Source: Eubacterium sp. | GTDB lineage: Bacteria > Bacillota > Clostridia > Lachnospirales > Lachnospiraceae | Assembly: GCA_021769425.1 (NCBI GenBank) | Contig: JAETSX010000022.1 | Location: forward strand, 45,318-109,317 | Reading direction: 5' to 3' | Length of the DNA: 64,000 nucleotides | Translations under genes and position numbers: made by a program | The notes under the pieces: generated by a model | Database searches by the model: none | Told to the model about the DNA's origin: nothing | The model's input: only the letters and a program-made list of their open reading frames with translations | In this document: one piece after another, positions 35,057 to 43,782 of the stretch | Layout: every line of letters starts with the position of its first letter | How positions within the stretch are numbered: position 1 is the first letter of the stretch

Positions 35057-36379
35057 CAGAGTAATAAAAGCACAGCAGGGAGGAAATACCAGGGAAGATG
35101 CCGGCAGCCGTGGTTGTATTTGTCGCCGAATCCGTCGGTAGTGATAGTGTCAAAATGGATGCCGTCTTCTGTAACATACAGGTCAAAGCCAAAATCTGCC
35201 CGGTTCAAATAGTCTGCGCATTCGGCAACGCCTACAGGAGTCCCTGTTTCGGATTCACAGATCTGTGCGGCGTAAGCGTCTACAAGTTTTTTCCATTCTT
35301 CCGAAGCATTTTTGTCGTTGGCATATTCCTGCAGGGGCAGAAGGAAGCTGCTGGCATCGTAAGCGCCGACGTATAATTTTCCCTCATAAGACCTGCATTT
35401 TCCAGATATACTGATTTTCATTTCTGTTATAGCCGGAGCCGAATCCGGAAAGGCTTCCTTCCGGAAACATCCCGTCGGAATCTCCCACAACCAGCTCAAT
35501 GTTTTCTTCATGATCCATGCGGTATAAATTGACAGGCTGCGCAAAATTGGCATTCATAAATGTAAAGTCATTTTCAAACAGCATCCGCTCCACGGCAATT
35601 TCTTCATCATTGTATTCTCCGATATACAGATAATCCTGATATACAATCAAGTTTATCCTTGTAGACGCACATTCCCCGGATTCCGGCGCTTACGCCCGAT
35701 TGGTAAGCAACCATATATTCTTCCAATGTCATGCCTGCGTACACCTGCCTGCATTCATCTGTTGCGGGATCAATCTGGTAGATGCAGGGGACGCCGTTTA
35801 CTGCTCCGCAGAAGTATAATTTGTCTTTGAATTCCGCTGCATTGCGGAACAGGCAGTTGGCGCCGGTTCTGTCTTTGGACATTAGGATTTTTACTTCTCC
35901 TGTTTTTACATTCAATTTCACCAGAATGCCCTGAGAGTCCACTCCGTCCTCTTCCCCGGTATAAAAGGTTTCATGGAATATGGCATCAAGGGCTTCTTTC
36001 ATGACAGCATCGTCATAGTTGTGCCCCAGAATATTTTTCATGGAAGAAAGCGTGTTAAGCCATGCCCCGTAGCAGGTTCCGATATACATATAGTCTCCGT
36101 ATCCGATGGAGCCCCAGGTGTAATTCTGCCCGCGATCTCCGGCGCCTTGTTTTACATTTTCCCCCAGCGTACCGTTTCCGGTATAGTCTACAATGCCGTC
36201 GGCGGTTTCCGTATCATGGGCCGGGTGGGTAATCTTTTCTGCCTTATAACTGCTGTCTGAGTTATAAATGATTTTGCCGGAAGCTGTCTGTTGGGCCCAA
36301 ACAGCCGGCGCACAGCCAAAAATCAGAAAAATGACAGGGCAGCAGGCAGCAGATGGCTGTAAATGCGTTTCTTTTTCAT
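35035..36379 (-). pseudogene. Secreted beta-propeller-like protein, multiply frameshifted
   Basis: The ATG at 36379 follows AAAGGAGACACACCT and starts a signal peptide (MKKKRIYSHLL). The frame shifts at about 36345 into IFLIFGCAPAVWAQ and continues through YTWGSIGYGDYMYIGTC. It shifts again near 35645 (to LIVYQDYLYIGEYNDEE) and near 35395 (to YEGKLYVGAYDASSFL). The repeated kind of strand, such as KLYFCGAVNG, YLYIGEY and KLYVGAYD, suggests a beta-propeller-like fold. The end is also cut: after TTDGFGDKYNHGCR the frame runs into unrelated residues. I do not recognise a named family. With at least three shifts it is a pseudogene, or this part of the assembly is poor. Confidence 0.7.
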
Positions 36380-36545
36380 AGGTGTGTCTCCTTTTGCAAT
36401 TGATAAATTTTCAATTTTATTCTAAGTGGAGGATGTGGAAATTCAAGGTTTCTGGCAAGAAAGTCTGTTTTCTGGCAAAAACTTCATATTTTCATGTATC
36501 CGCAGACAAGGCGTCTTTTGGAAATGGAGGATTTTCCTAAAACAC

Positions 36546-36574
36546 TTGCGAAGAAAAGGCAATCAGGGTATAAT
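36546..36574 (+). promoter_or_regulatory. serS promoter
   Basis: TTGCGA (36546-36551), 17 bp, TATAAT (36569-36574), 51 bp before the serS ATG. No T-box leader motif is seen, which is notable for a Clostridial aminoacyl-tRNA synthetase gene but not rare for serS. Confidence 0.6.
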
Positions 36575-36625
36575 ATCGGAAGATATGAATAAGACGGATT
36601 TAAGTCCTTTGGTCAGGAGGAAATT

Positions 36626-37915
36626 ATGATTGATTTAAAATTTTTACGGGAAAATCCCGAAACAGTAAAGCAAAACATCAGAAACAAATTCCAGGACAGC
36701 AAACTGCCCTTAGTGGATGAAGTGATTGAGCTGGATGTCCAGGCCAGGAAAACCCAGCAGGAGGCTGATTCCCTACGCGCAGAGCGCAAGAAGCTGTCCA
36801 AGCAAATCGGCGGACTGATGGGGCAGGGGAAGAAAGAGGAAGCAGAGGCTGTGAAAGCCCAGGTCAATGCAGGAGCCAAACGGCTGGCAGAACTGGAGAA
36901 GCTGGAGGGAGAGCTGCAGGAAAAAGTCACAAAGATTATGATGGTAATTCCCAATATTATAGACCCATCTGTTCCAATTGGTAAAGATGACAGCGAGAAT
37001 GTAGAAGTGGAGAAATACGGAGATCCGGTAACGCCGGACTTTGAGATTCCTTATCATGCAGAGATTATGGAACGGTTCCAGGGCCTTGATCTTGACAGCG
37101 CCAGAAAGGTTGCCGGAAATGGCTTCTATTATCTGATGGGCGATATTGCAAGGCTTCACTCCGCAGTGATTTCTTATGCAAGGGATTTTATGATTGGCAG
37201 GGGCTTTACTTACTGCGTGCCTCCCTTTATGATCCGCAGCAATGTGGTGACAGGGGTGATGAGCTTTGCGGAAATGGACGCCATGATGTATAAGATCGAA
37301 GGGGAGGATCTGTATTTAATCGGAACCAGTGAACATTCCATGATTGGGAAGTTTATTGATACTATATTAAATGAAGAGCAGCTTCCTCAGACATTGACAA
37401 GTTATTCTCCCTGTTTCCGGAAGGAAAAGGGCGCCCATGGAATTGAAGAGCGGGGCGTATACCGCATCCACCAGTTTGAGAAGCAGGAAATGATTGTGGT
37501 GTGCAAACCGGAAGAATCTCCCATGTGGTTTGACCGGTTGTGGCAGAATACAGTGGATTTGTTCCGCTCCCTGGACATTCCGGTGCGTACCCTGGAGTGC
37601 TGCTCCGGCGATTTGGCTGACTTAAAGGTGAAATCTGTGGATGTGGAGGCATGGTCGCCCAGACAGCAGAAATACTTTGAAGTGGGAAGCTGCTCCAATC
37701 TGGGAGACGCCCAGGCCAGACGGCTGAAAATCCGCGTCAACGGCAAAGAAGGCAAATATTTTGCCCATACGCTGAATAATACCGTGGTGGCTCCGCCCCG
37801 TATGCTGATTGCATTTTTGGAAAACAACCTGTGCGAAGACGGCAGCGTGCGGATTCCGGAGGCTTTGCGGCCTTACATGGGCGGGCAGGACAAGATTGTT
37901 CCGCCGGAAAAGTAA
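36626..37915 (+). CDS. serS: Seryl-tRNA synthetase
   Basis: Charges serine tRNA (class II synthetase). The 429 residues contain the N-terminal tRNA-binding coiled coil (about residues 25-100, RAERKKLSKQIGGLMGQGKKEE), then the class II core: motif 2 (SYSPCFRKEKGAHG with GVYRIHQFEKQEM) and motif 3 (NNTVVAPPRMLIAFLEN). The C-terminus reads IPEALRPYMGGQDKI. Length is normal and it looks intact. The ATG follows GTCAGGAGGAAATT. Confidence 0.96.
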   Translation: MIDLKFLRENPETVKQNIRNKFQDSKLPLVDEVIELDVQARKTQQEADSLRAERKKLSKQIGGLMGQGKKEEAEAVKAQVNAGAKRLAELEKLEGELQEKVTKIMMVIPNIIDPSVPIGKDDSENVEVEKYGDPVTPDFEIPYHAEIMERFQGLDLDSARKVAGNGFYYLMGDIARLHSAVISYARDFMIGRGFTYCVPPFMIRSNVVTGVMSFAEMDAMMYKIEGEDLYLIGTSEHSMIGKFIDTILNEEQLPQTLTSYSPCFRKEKGAHGIEERGVYRIHQFEKQEMIVVCKPEESPMWFDRLWQNTVDLFRSLDIPVRTLECCSGDLADLKVKSVDVEAWSPRQQKYFEVGSCSNLGDAQARRLKIRVNGKEGKYFAHTLNNTVVAPPRMLIAFLENNLCEDGSVRIPEALRPYMGGQDKIVPPEK

Positions 37916-37961
37916 GCTATGGGTTTAGATGAAGAAAAGAAATCAGAAAAAGGAAACATGG

Positions 37962-38813
37962 ATGAAAAAGAAGTATTTATGGGCGGGGATAGGAACCGCC
38001 CTTTTGCTGGCAGTCCTGATATCGGCAGTTTGGCTGGCTCCGTTGATACAAACTGCATTTTTGCTGCAAGGCATGTCTAAATCCGGCGGATTTCAATTTG
38101 AAATAGCGATAGAATTGGAAGAGGAAAATTTGTCAAAGCAGCAGGAGCAGATGATTCGTATGCTGGCCTGGGCTTTGGCTGGCAGGGAAAATTCCGGCAT
38201 GTCCTGGGAAATAAACGGAAGGGTATCAGAGGGGCTGGCATATGGGGAGGTTTTCTGCAAAGGCTGCAGCGAGCCGATTACAGAATTATATTTTGGGCAG
38301 GAGGAGGGGTTTATCAATCTGGAAATGCTCTATGATTCCATGCGTGACAATATGCTCCGCCAGCAGCCCTTTTTGGGCGGCGTATTGCCGGAATGGGGGT
38401 ACGGGGCATTTTTATCTTCCCGCCAAGTGGAAGAGATATTCCAGGTAGATTTGGAAGAGCTGTTTTGGACTGACCGGTTGGCAGAAAAAAAGACGTATTC
38501 TGTCAGAGAAATTTTGGGTTTTCTGTGGGGAATGAAGCGGCAGAAAAGTCCGGACGGAGGATACCAGTTTGAAGCGGAAGTTGGGGACTATCAGGCCGTC
38601 CTGGAAATTATCAGGAAAGATCAGATTCCACTTCTGAAAGTTTTGGTTTCTGACCGAACCAGAGACAAAGAGATTTCTTCTTACAAAGGTAAATTTGTTT
38701 TTCATGAGGCAGAAGAGATTGTTCTGCCGGAGTCCAGGATGGAGGAAGAAGATATCAGGCAATTTGAAAAACTTTGGGAAAGTATCCTCGGTTTTAGAAA
38801 ATCAATTATGTAG
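37962..38813 (+). CDS. Membrane-anchored protein of unknown function
   Basis: I do not recognise a family. A short basic N-terminus and one hydrophobic segment (YLWAGIGTALLLAVLISAV) suggest a membrane anchor or an uncleaved signal, with about 255 residues outside. The outer part alternates charged and aromatic residues (FQFEIAIELEEENLSKQQEQM, GMSWEINGRVSEGLAYGEVF), like a beta-rich, lipoprotein-type domain. Start 37962 is favoured by AAAAGGAAACATGG; an in-frame ATG at 37929 is possible. It follows serS by 46 bp and could be read from the serS promoter. Confidence 0.6.
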   Translation: MKKKYLWAGIGTALLLAVLISAVWLAPLIQTAFLLQGMSKSGGFQFEIAIELEEENLSKQQEQMIRMLAWALAGRENSGMSWEINGRVSEGLAYGEVFCKGCSEPITELYFGQEEGFINLEMLYDSMRDNMLRQQPFLGGVLPEWGYGAFLSSRQVEEIFQVDLEELFWTDRLAEKKTYSVREILGFLWGMKRQKSPDGGYQFEAEVGDYQAVLEIIRKDQIPLLKVLVSDRTRDKEISSYKGKFVFHEAEEIVLPESRMEEEDIRQFEKLWESILGFRKSIM

Positions 38814-39386
38814 TCTGATATGGGCATACTTTTGGAGCAGCGCTTCCGAACGTTAACTGTTTATGCAGGAAGATAAAGGCAGGCGCAAGCGTAATGACAA
38901 CGCTTAGTTTGTCAATGGGCACGGCCTTTGATGCTTCTCCCATTTGGAGAGCCTTATATTACTCCGGCGGTTAAATATCGCAGAATTTTACGTAGGATAA
39001 ATTTTCATCTGCAAGGCGGAAGAATGAGTTGTAGCGAGGGTTACAACGATTGATGAGGGTCTGCCCCGCTTTATCGGGCACAACGTGGCGGATGGAAATT
39101 TAGACAAGTAAAAACTGCGATATTTAACCGCCGGAGTAATAATAGCATAATCAGGAAGCGCCTGTGGCCAGGCCGGATAAAATCAGAAATAACCAGCTTT
39201 TCTCCCAATGCCGGAAATCCCGCTCTGGGCATTGGGAGAAAACGCCATTCCCCATGCAATAAAGACAACAACGACTGTCCGGATTGCTGTCGCAAGATTG
39301 GAATTTACGCCTCCGATCCCAATTTTAGCCAGTATTGATGTGAGCGCTGCAAAGACGGCTGACAGCAGGGCAAACACAAACCACAT
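38806..39386 (-). pseudogene. EamA-family transporter split by a transposable element
   Basis: Small drug/metabolite transporter gene, read from ATG 39386 (ribosome site GAAAGGTGG). The first half is clear: MWFVFALLSAVFAALTSILA, KIGIGGVNSNLATAIRTVVV. A frameshift near 39200 precedes WLFLILSGLATGAS, and a TGA replaces an expected Trp before LCYY. At that point a 181-bp element interrupts the gene. On its far side the frame resumes with KALQMGEASKAVPIDKLSVV and ITLAPAFIFLHKQ, ending at a stop at 38806. At least three lesions are present, so it is dead. Confidence 0.8.
38959..39139. mobile_element. 181-bp MITE with 25-bp terminal inverted repeats and TA duplication
   Basis: The ends are perfect 25-bp inverted repeats (38959-38983, starting TTACTCCGGCGG, and 39115-39139). 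They are flanked on both sides by TA (38957-38958 and 39140-39141). Removing the element plus one TA restores the EamA codons LCYYKALQ. Sub-terminal bases are also partly palindromic. No transposase is encoded. The TA duplication fits an IS630/Tc1-mariner type. A related single end (CGCCGGCGGTTGAATATCGG) lies near 39550. Confidence 0.85.
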
Positions 39387-39770
39387 GGCGCCACCTTTCG
39401 AAAAATTCAATTTCTGCGTAATATTCAGCGCAGTATCTATCTGCTGATAAAGTAATTTTCTATGAAGCATTTTACCATAATCCAGATGATATTTCTCCAG
39501 ATGAAGCGAACTTTTGATATTAGAATGTAATTGATCGGCATTTTGCTGTATTCGCCGGCGGTTGAATATCGGCATGTTTATTTGCCTGAATTTTGCCTAA
39601 AATTCATCGATATGAAACCGGAAGATAATGCCAAAAAGCAAAATGAAATTTTATGCATATAATTTATTATACCTTTCGGAAATAGGAATCGTATTCCCTG
39701 ATTTAAGGCGATACAAAAGGTATGGTTATATATCAGCGCTTAATACGGAATAGGAGTGAGGTGATTTCAA
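39387..39770. other. Intergenic region before the collagen-like gene
   Basis: No gene is supported. It contains the likely minus-strand promoter of the dead EamA gene and, near 39550-39570, a solo sequence similar to the terminal repeat of the 181-bp element. An AT-rich stretch (39640-39670) precedes the collagen-like gene. I could not identify a sporulation-type promoter with confidence. Confidence 0.45.
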
Positions 39771-40766
39771 TTGAATAACTTTAATGCTAACTGGATATTT
39801 AATCCGCCAAATTTGTTTGGTATGGGCAGAAATTGTAATAGAAACTGCAATCGCAATACAGCGCAGCCAGAAAAATTGGATTTGCCTGGCTGTCCGAAAG
39901 ACTGCGTAGAACCCGGTTCGTCCGGCTGTCTGAAAGACTGTGTAGAACCTGGTTCGTCCGGCTGTCTGAAAGACTGTGTAGAACCTGGTTCGTCCGGCTG
40001 TCCGAAAGACTGTGTAGAACCCGGTTCGTCCGGCTGTCCGAAAGACTGTGTAGAACCTGGTTCGTCCGGCTGTCCGAAAGACTGTGTAGGACCTGGTTCG
40101 TTCGGCTGTCCAAAAGATTGCGCAGAATCTGAGTTCCGGGGTTTCTGGGTAGAACCTGGCCCGCCTGGATGCCAGGGAGAGCGCGGTGAGCCAGGCCCGC
40201 AAGGCCCCAGAGGAGAACCTGGCCCGCCTGGATGCCAGGGAGAGCGTGGAGAGACCGGCCCCCAGGGAGTTACAGGCCCGCAAGGACCCCAAGGAGCAAC
40301 AGGCCCGCAGGGCCCCAGAGGAGAACCCGGCGCTCGCGGTCCGGCAGGACCTTGCGGCTATCCGCAAAACAGTATATTTGCGTCATTTTTAGGACGGAAG
40401 ATTATTTTACCGGAAAATGCCAGTCTGCCGCTTAAAATAGATATACCGGATATCACGTATAATATATCTCTGTGCAATGAATATTCTGTGTCGCTGACTG
40501 CCGGATATTATGTTATTTGTTATAATCTGTCCACACTAATGAAAAAGAGTGGTTTTATTAAGTTGACACCGGTAGTGAATGACCATATGCAGGAAGCCTA
40601 TGCCGGATATGCGGAAGCAGGAAAGAGGAAGGAAATGCTTGTATTGTCAAGATATTTTATAATGGAGGTTCCCAGTTTATCTACATTGTTTTTTGTCTGG
40701 GATTCTTCAGCAGGAGCCTCTGAAATCAGTATGAATCTGGCCATAGAAAAGCTTAGCCGACAATAA
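39771..40766 (+). CDS. Collagen-like surface protein with Cys-rich N-terminal repeats
   Basis: A 331-residue protein starting with TTG (ribosome region AGGAGTGAGGTG). Residues about 40-120 hold seven copies of a 12-residue unit ([12 protein letters not shown]; 36 bp). Residues about 125-200 form a Gly-X-Y stretch ([16 protein letters not shown]...), expected to trimerise. The last about 130 residues ([20 protein letters not shown] to the end) are a beta-rich globular domain of the kind capping exosporium BclA-like fibres. The paired Cys in each unit could cross-link the base of the fibre in the spore coat. Location on the spore is inference from family and neighbours. Confidence 0.75.
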   Translation: MNNFNANWIFNPPNLFGMGRNCNRNCNRNTAQPEKLDLPGCPKDCVEPGSSGCLKDCVEPGSSGCLKDCVEPGSSGCPKDCVEPGSSGCPKDCVEPGSSGCPKDCVGPGSFGCPKDCAESEFRGFWVEPGPPGCQGERGEPGPQGPRGEPGPPGCQGERGETGPQGVTGPQGPQGATGPQGPRGEPGARGPAGPCGYPQNSIFASFLGRKIILPENASLPLKIDIPDITYNISLCNEYSVSLTAGYYVICYNLSTLMKKSGFIKLTPVVNDHMQEAYAGYAEAGKRKEMLVLSRYFIMEVPSLSTLFFVWDSSAGASEISMNLAIEKLSRQ

Positions 40767-40792
40767 GGCAAAAAAAGGGGGGAGAGATCAGT

Positions 40793-41869
40793 ATGCCGAC
40801 AATAAGTCTATGTATGATTGTTAAAAATGAGGAAATGCATATCGCCCGCTGTCTGGAAAGTATAGCGGAACTTGTAGATGAAATAATTATTGTAGATACC
40901 GGTTCGGAGGATCGAACCGTAGAAATAGCCTCCGATTATACATCAAAGATATATTCATACCCGTGGAAGGATGATTTTTCTGATGCCAGAAATTATTCCT
41001 TTTCCAAAGCGACTATGGATTATTGTATGTGGATGGATGCCGATGATATTTTGGAGAAAACGCAAAAGAATAACTTTCTTCAGTTAAAGCAGACGCTGCC
41101 GCCAGATACGGATATTGTAATGATGAAATATGATACTTCTTTTGATGAGGCGGGCAAACCATCTTTTAGTTATTTCAGAGAGAGATGGATCAGAAACTGT
41201 TCCAAATACCATTGGATTGGGGCAGTTCATGAAGTTATTCCGCCAGAGGGCAATATAATTTATTCTGAAGTTGCAGTCAGCCACAAAAAAATGAATGCCG
41301 GCGATCCGGATCGTAATTTGAATATATACAGGAAAGCGTTGGCGGAGGGAAGGATTTTAGAACCGCGCCAGCAGTATTATTATGGGAGGGAGTTATACTA
41401 TCACAAGCAATATAAAGAGGCGGTTTCTGTGTTGGAACAGTTTCTGCTTTCAGCAGAGGGATGGATTGAAAATAAGATCGAAGCATGTTCAGTTTGCGCC
41501 AGTTGTTATTACGGTCTGGGGCAGGAGCAGTGTGCGCTGAATGCTCTTTTGCGCAGCTTGAGCTTTGATTCGCCAAGAGCTGAAGTGTGCTGTGAAATTG
41601 GAAAATATTTTTTAGAGCATGGGAAATACGAAACGGCTGTTTATTGGTATGAAACTGCTCTGGACAGACCTAGAAATAAATATTCCAGCGGGTTTGTTCT
41701 GCCGGATTGTTACGATTATATTCCTTTTTTGCAGTTATGTGTATGTTTCGATAAAATGGGAGATAAGAAAAAGGCAAAAGAATACAATGAAAGGGCGGGG
41801 GCTTGTAAGCCATATTCCAAAGCATATCAGTATAATAAGCAGTATTTTGACAGTTTGCAGATTTCCTAG
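40793..41869 (+). CDS. Family 2 glycosyltransferase with TPR-like C-terminus
   Basis: A 358-residue enzyme. The first about 230 residues are a GT2 domain: ISLCMIVKNEEMHIARCLES, VDEIIIVDTGSEDRTVEIA and the DXD-type MWMDADD. The C-terminal half has tetratricopeptide-like helices (YYYGRELYYHKQYKEAV, GKYFLEHGKYETAVYWYETAL, FDKMGDKKKAKEYNERA). This pairing occurs in peptide and surface-protein glycosyltransferases. Its place between two collagen-like genes suggests that it decorates their Thr-rich repeats. The ATG follows GGGGGGAGAGATCAGT, 26 bp after the first collagen-like gene. Confidence 0.85.
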   Translation: MPTISLCMIVKNEEMHIARCLESIAELVDEIIIVDTGSEDRTVEIASDYTSKIYSYPWKDDFSDARNYSFSKATMDYCMWMDADDILEKTQKNNFLQLKQTLPPDTDIVMMKYDTSFDEAGKPSFSYFRERWIRNCSKYHWIGAVHEVIPPEGNIIYSEVAVSHKKMNAGDPDRNLNIYRKALAEGRILEPRQQYYYGRELYYHKQYKEAVSVLEQFLLSAEGWIENKIEACSVCASCYYGLGQEQCALNALLRSLSFDSPRAEVCCEIGKYFLEHGKYETAVYWYETALDRPRNKYSSGFVLPDCYDYIPFLQLCVCFDKMGDKKKAKEYNERAGACKPYSKAYQYNKQYFDSLQIS

Positions 41870-41900
41870 AGCGTGTCGGAGACGTGTTCTAATTTTTTTA
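41869..41900 (+). terminator. Terminator after the glycosyltransferase
   Basis: GAGCGTGTC (41869-41877) pairs with GACGTGTTC (41881-41889) using some G-T pairs, followed by TAATTTTTTT. Confidence 0.6.
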
Positions 41901-41997
41901 GCTTTTTAGTAGCAAAATTTGCAGAAAAGCATAGATTATTTGTAGAAAATATTATATTAAAGTATATTTTCTGATAATTTAGAAAGGATGGGGTTTT

Positions 41998-43635
41998 ATG
42001 GAATATAAAAATGAATGCAACAGATGTCAGAATCATTGTTGTACTCCCTGCTGCGAACGCGGACCTGCGGGACCTAAGGGAGATCAGGGACCAATGGGTC
42101 CACAGGGGATAAAAGGAGATGCTGGATGTCCCGGCCCAAAAGGTGACAGAGGAGATCAGGGACCAATGGGTCCGCAGGGAATTCCAGGCGCTCCCGGGGC
42201 AAGAGGTCCTCGGGGAAATACGGGTCCGGTAGGGCCTACCGGAAATACGGGTCCCAGAGGTTATGCAGGCCCCAGAGGCTATGCAGGCCCTCAAGGAATT
42301 CAGGGAATCCAAGGAGTTCGCGGTGATATTGGCCCTAAGGGAGATCCGGGCTGTGAAGGTCCGAAAGGCGATATTGGTCCTCAGGGTCCGGCAGGCCCAA
42401 CGGGTCCGGCGGGTCCTGTGGGACCTCAGGGAGAAATTGGGCTTCAAGGTCCCAGAGGCGTTCCGGGTCCGACAGGTTCGACTGGCTCAACCGGCCCTAT
42501 GGGTCCGCAAGGCGTAACTGGTCCTCAGGGAATTCAGGGCGTGACTGGCCCAATTGGAGCTCAAGGTCCGAAAGGCTGTCCGGGAGAAGCGGGTCCAACT
42601 GGCCCAACGGGAGCGACAGGAGCAGACGGAGCGACGGGAGCAACAGGAGCGACAGGGGCAGACGGAGCGACCGGGGCAACCGGGGCAACGGGAGCGACAG
42701 GAGCAGACGGAGCGACAGGAGCGACGGGAGCGACAGGGGCAGACGGAGCGACGGGGGCAACGGGAGCGACAGGAGCAGACGGAGCGACGGGGGCAACAGG
42801 AGCGACAGGAGCAGACGGAGCGACGGGAGCAACGGGAGCGACAGGAGCAGACGGAGCAACGGGAGCGACAGGAGCAGACGGAGCAACCGGGGCAACGGGA
42901 GCAGACGGAGCGACAGGAGCGACGGGAGCAACGGGAGCGACAGGAGCAGACGGAGCGACAGGAGCAGACGGAGCGACAGGAGCGACAGGAGCAGACGGAG
43001 CGACAGGAGCAACGGGAGCAGACGGAGCGACGGGAGCAACGGGAGCGACGGGAGCAACGGGAGCAGACGGAGCGACGGGAGCAACGGGAGCAACGGGAGC
43101 CACTGGAATTGCAGGTACGGGAGCGATCATTCCATTTGCATCAGGGCTTCCCATTTCCCTGACGACAATCGCTGGCGGGCTTGCAGGTATTCCCGCTTTT
43201 GTTGGATTTGGGAGCAGTGTGCAAGGGCTTACCGTTTTGGGAGCGACGGTTGATCTTACAAATGCAGCCGGAACTCTTTCTAATTTTGCATTTCAGGTGC
43301 CCCGTGCCGGCGTCCTTACGTCGTTCAGTGCATTTTTCAGTACAACGTTGGCTCTTTCCCTGATAGGCTCTACAGTTACAGTAAGGGCTCAGATTTACCA
43401 GTCTTCAACGCCGAATAATGTGTTTTCACCGGTTACCGGCACTTTGATTAACTTGGCCCCTTCACTTTCTGGGGTAATCTCTGTTGGTACGCTGTTAAAT
43501 GGTTCTCTTACAGGACTCAATATTCCGGTAACAGCTCAAACCCGGCTGATGTTGGTATTTTCTGCAACGGCAAGCGGAATATCGCTGTTGAATACTGTTG
43601 CGGGATATGCAAGCGCTGGTTTAAGTATAAATTGA
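41998..43635 (+). CDS. Long collagen-like exosporium-type protein
   Basis: A 545-residue protein. A Cys-rich head ([16 protein letters not shown]) leads to about 360 residues of unbroken Gly-X-Y. The first half is varied ([16 protein letters not shown]). The second half is dominated by GAT and GAD triplets ([19 protein letters not shown]), the Thr-rich type that is O-glycosylated in Bacillus BclA. The C-terminal about 165 residues ([20 protein letters not shown] to [14 protein letters not shown]) match the BclB/exosporium C-terminal domain as I remember it. The ATG follows AGAAAGGATGGGG. Its DNA repeats (9-bp GGAGCGACA-like units) leave all six frames open, which explains spurious overlapping frames. 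It ends in a strong terminator. Confidence 0.85.
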   Translation: MEYKNECNRCQNHCCTPCCERGPAGPKGDQGPMGPQGIKGDAGCPGPKGDRGDQGPMGPQGIPGAPGARGPRGNTGPVGPTGNTGPRGYAGPRGYAGPQGIQGIQGVRGDIGPKGDPGCEGPKGDIGPQGPAGPTGPAGPVGPQGEIGLQGPRGVPGPTGSTGSTGPMGPQGVTGPQGIQGVTGPIGAQGPKGCPGEAGPTGPTGATGADGATGATGATGADGATGATGATGATGADGATGATGATGADGATGATGATGADGATGATGATGADGATGATGATGADGATGATGADGATGATGADGATGATGATGATGADGATGADGATGATGADGATGATGADGATGATGATGATGADGATGATGATGATGIAGTGAIIPFASGLPISLTTIAGGLAGIPAFVGFGSSVQGLTVLGATVDLTNAAGTLSNFAFQVPRAGVLTSFSAFFSTTLALSLIGSTVTVRAQIYQSSTPNNVFSPVTGTLINLAPSLSGVISVGTLLNGSLTGLNIPVTAQTRLMLVFSATASGISLLNTVAGYASAGLSIN

Positions 43636-43655
43636 TAACATGAGATAAGAATAGT

Positions 43656-43696
43656 GCCCGGAGATTTCCAGCATTGAAATCTCCGGGCAGATTTTT
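43656..43696 (+). terminator. Strong intrinsic terminator
   Basis: GCCCGGAGATTTC (43656-43668) and its perfect complement (43676-43688), a 7-base loop, then AGATTTTTAA. Confidence 0.85.
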
Positions 43697-43782
43697 AACT
43701 GCCGGTGGAGAAAGGGATGTTTACGGGAGGATAAGGTGGCATGAATGTTTCGTTATCGGAGTAAGATGTAGAGAAGAAAAAT

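Noticed and set aside
36380..36625. T-box leader before serS
   Set aside because: No T-box core sequence or antiterminator was seen, and a promoter lies only 51 bp before the gene.
41930..41938. CATAGATTA as a late sporulation (sigma-K) -10 site before the long collagen-like gene
   Set aside because: It fits the -10 form, but no matching -35 lies at the right distance, and such short matches are common in AT-rich DNA.
42497..43162. Long Leu/Ser-, Ala/Pro- and Arg/Gln-rich frames inside the collagen-like gene
   Set aside because: The 9-bp GGAGCGACA-like repeats leave all frames open; only the Gly-X-Y frame has a ribosome site, head and C-terminal domain.
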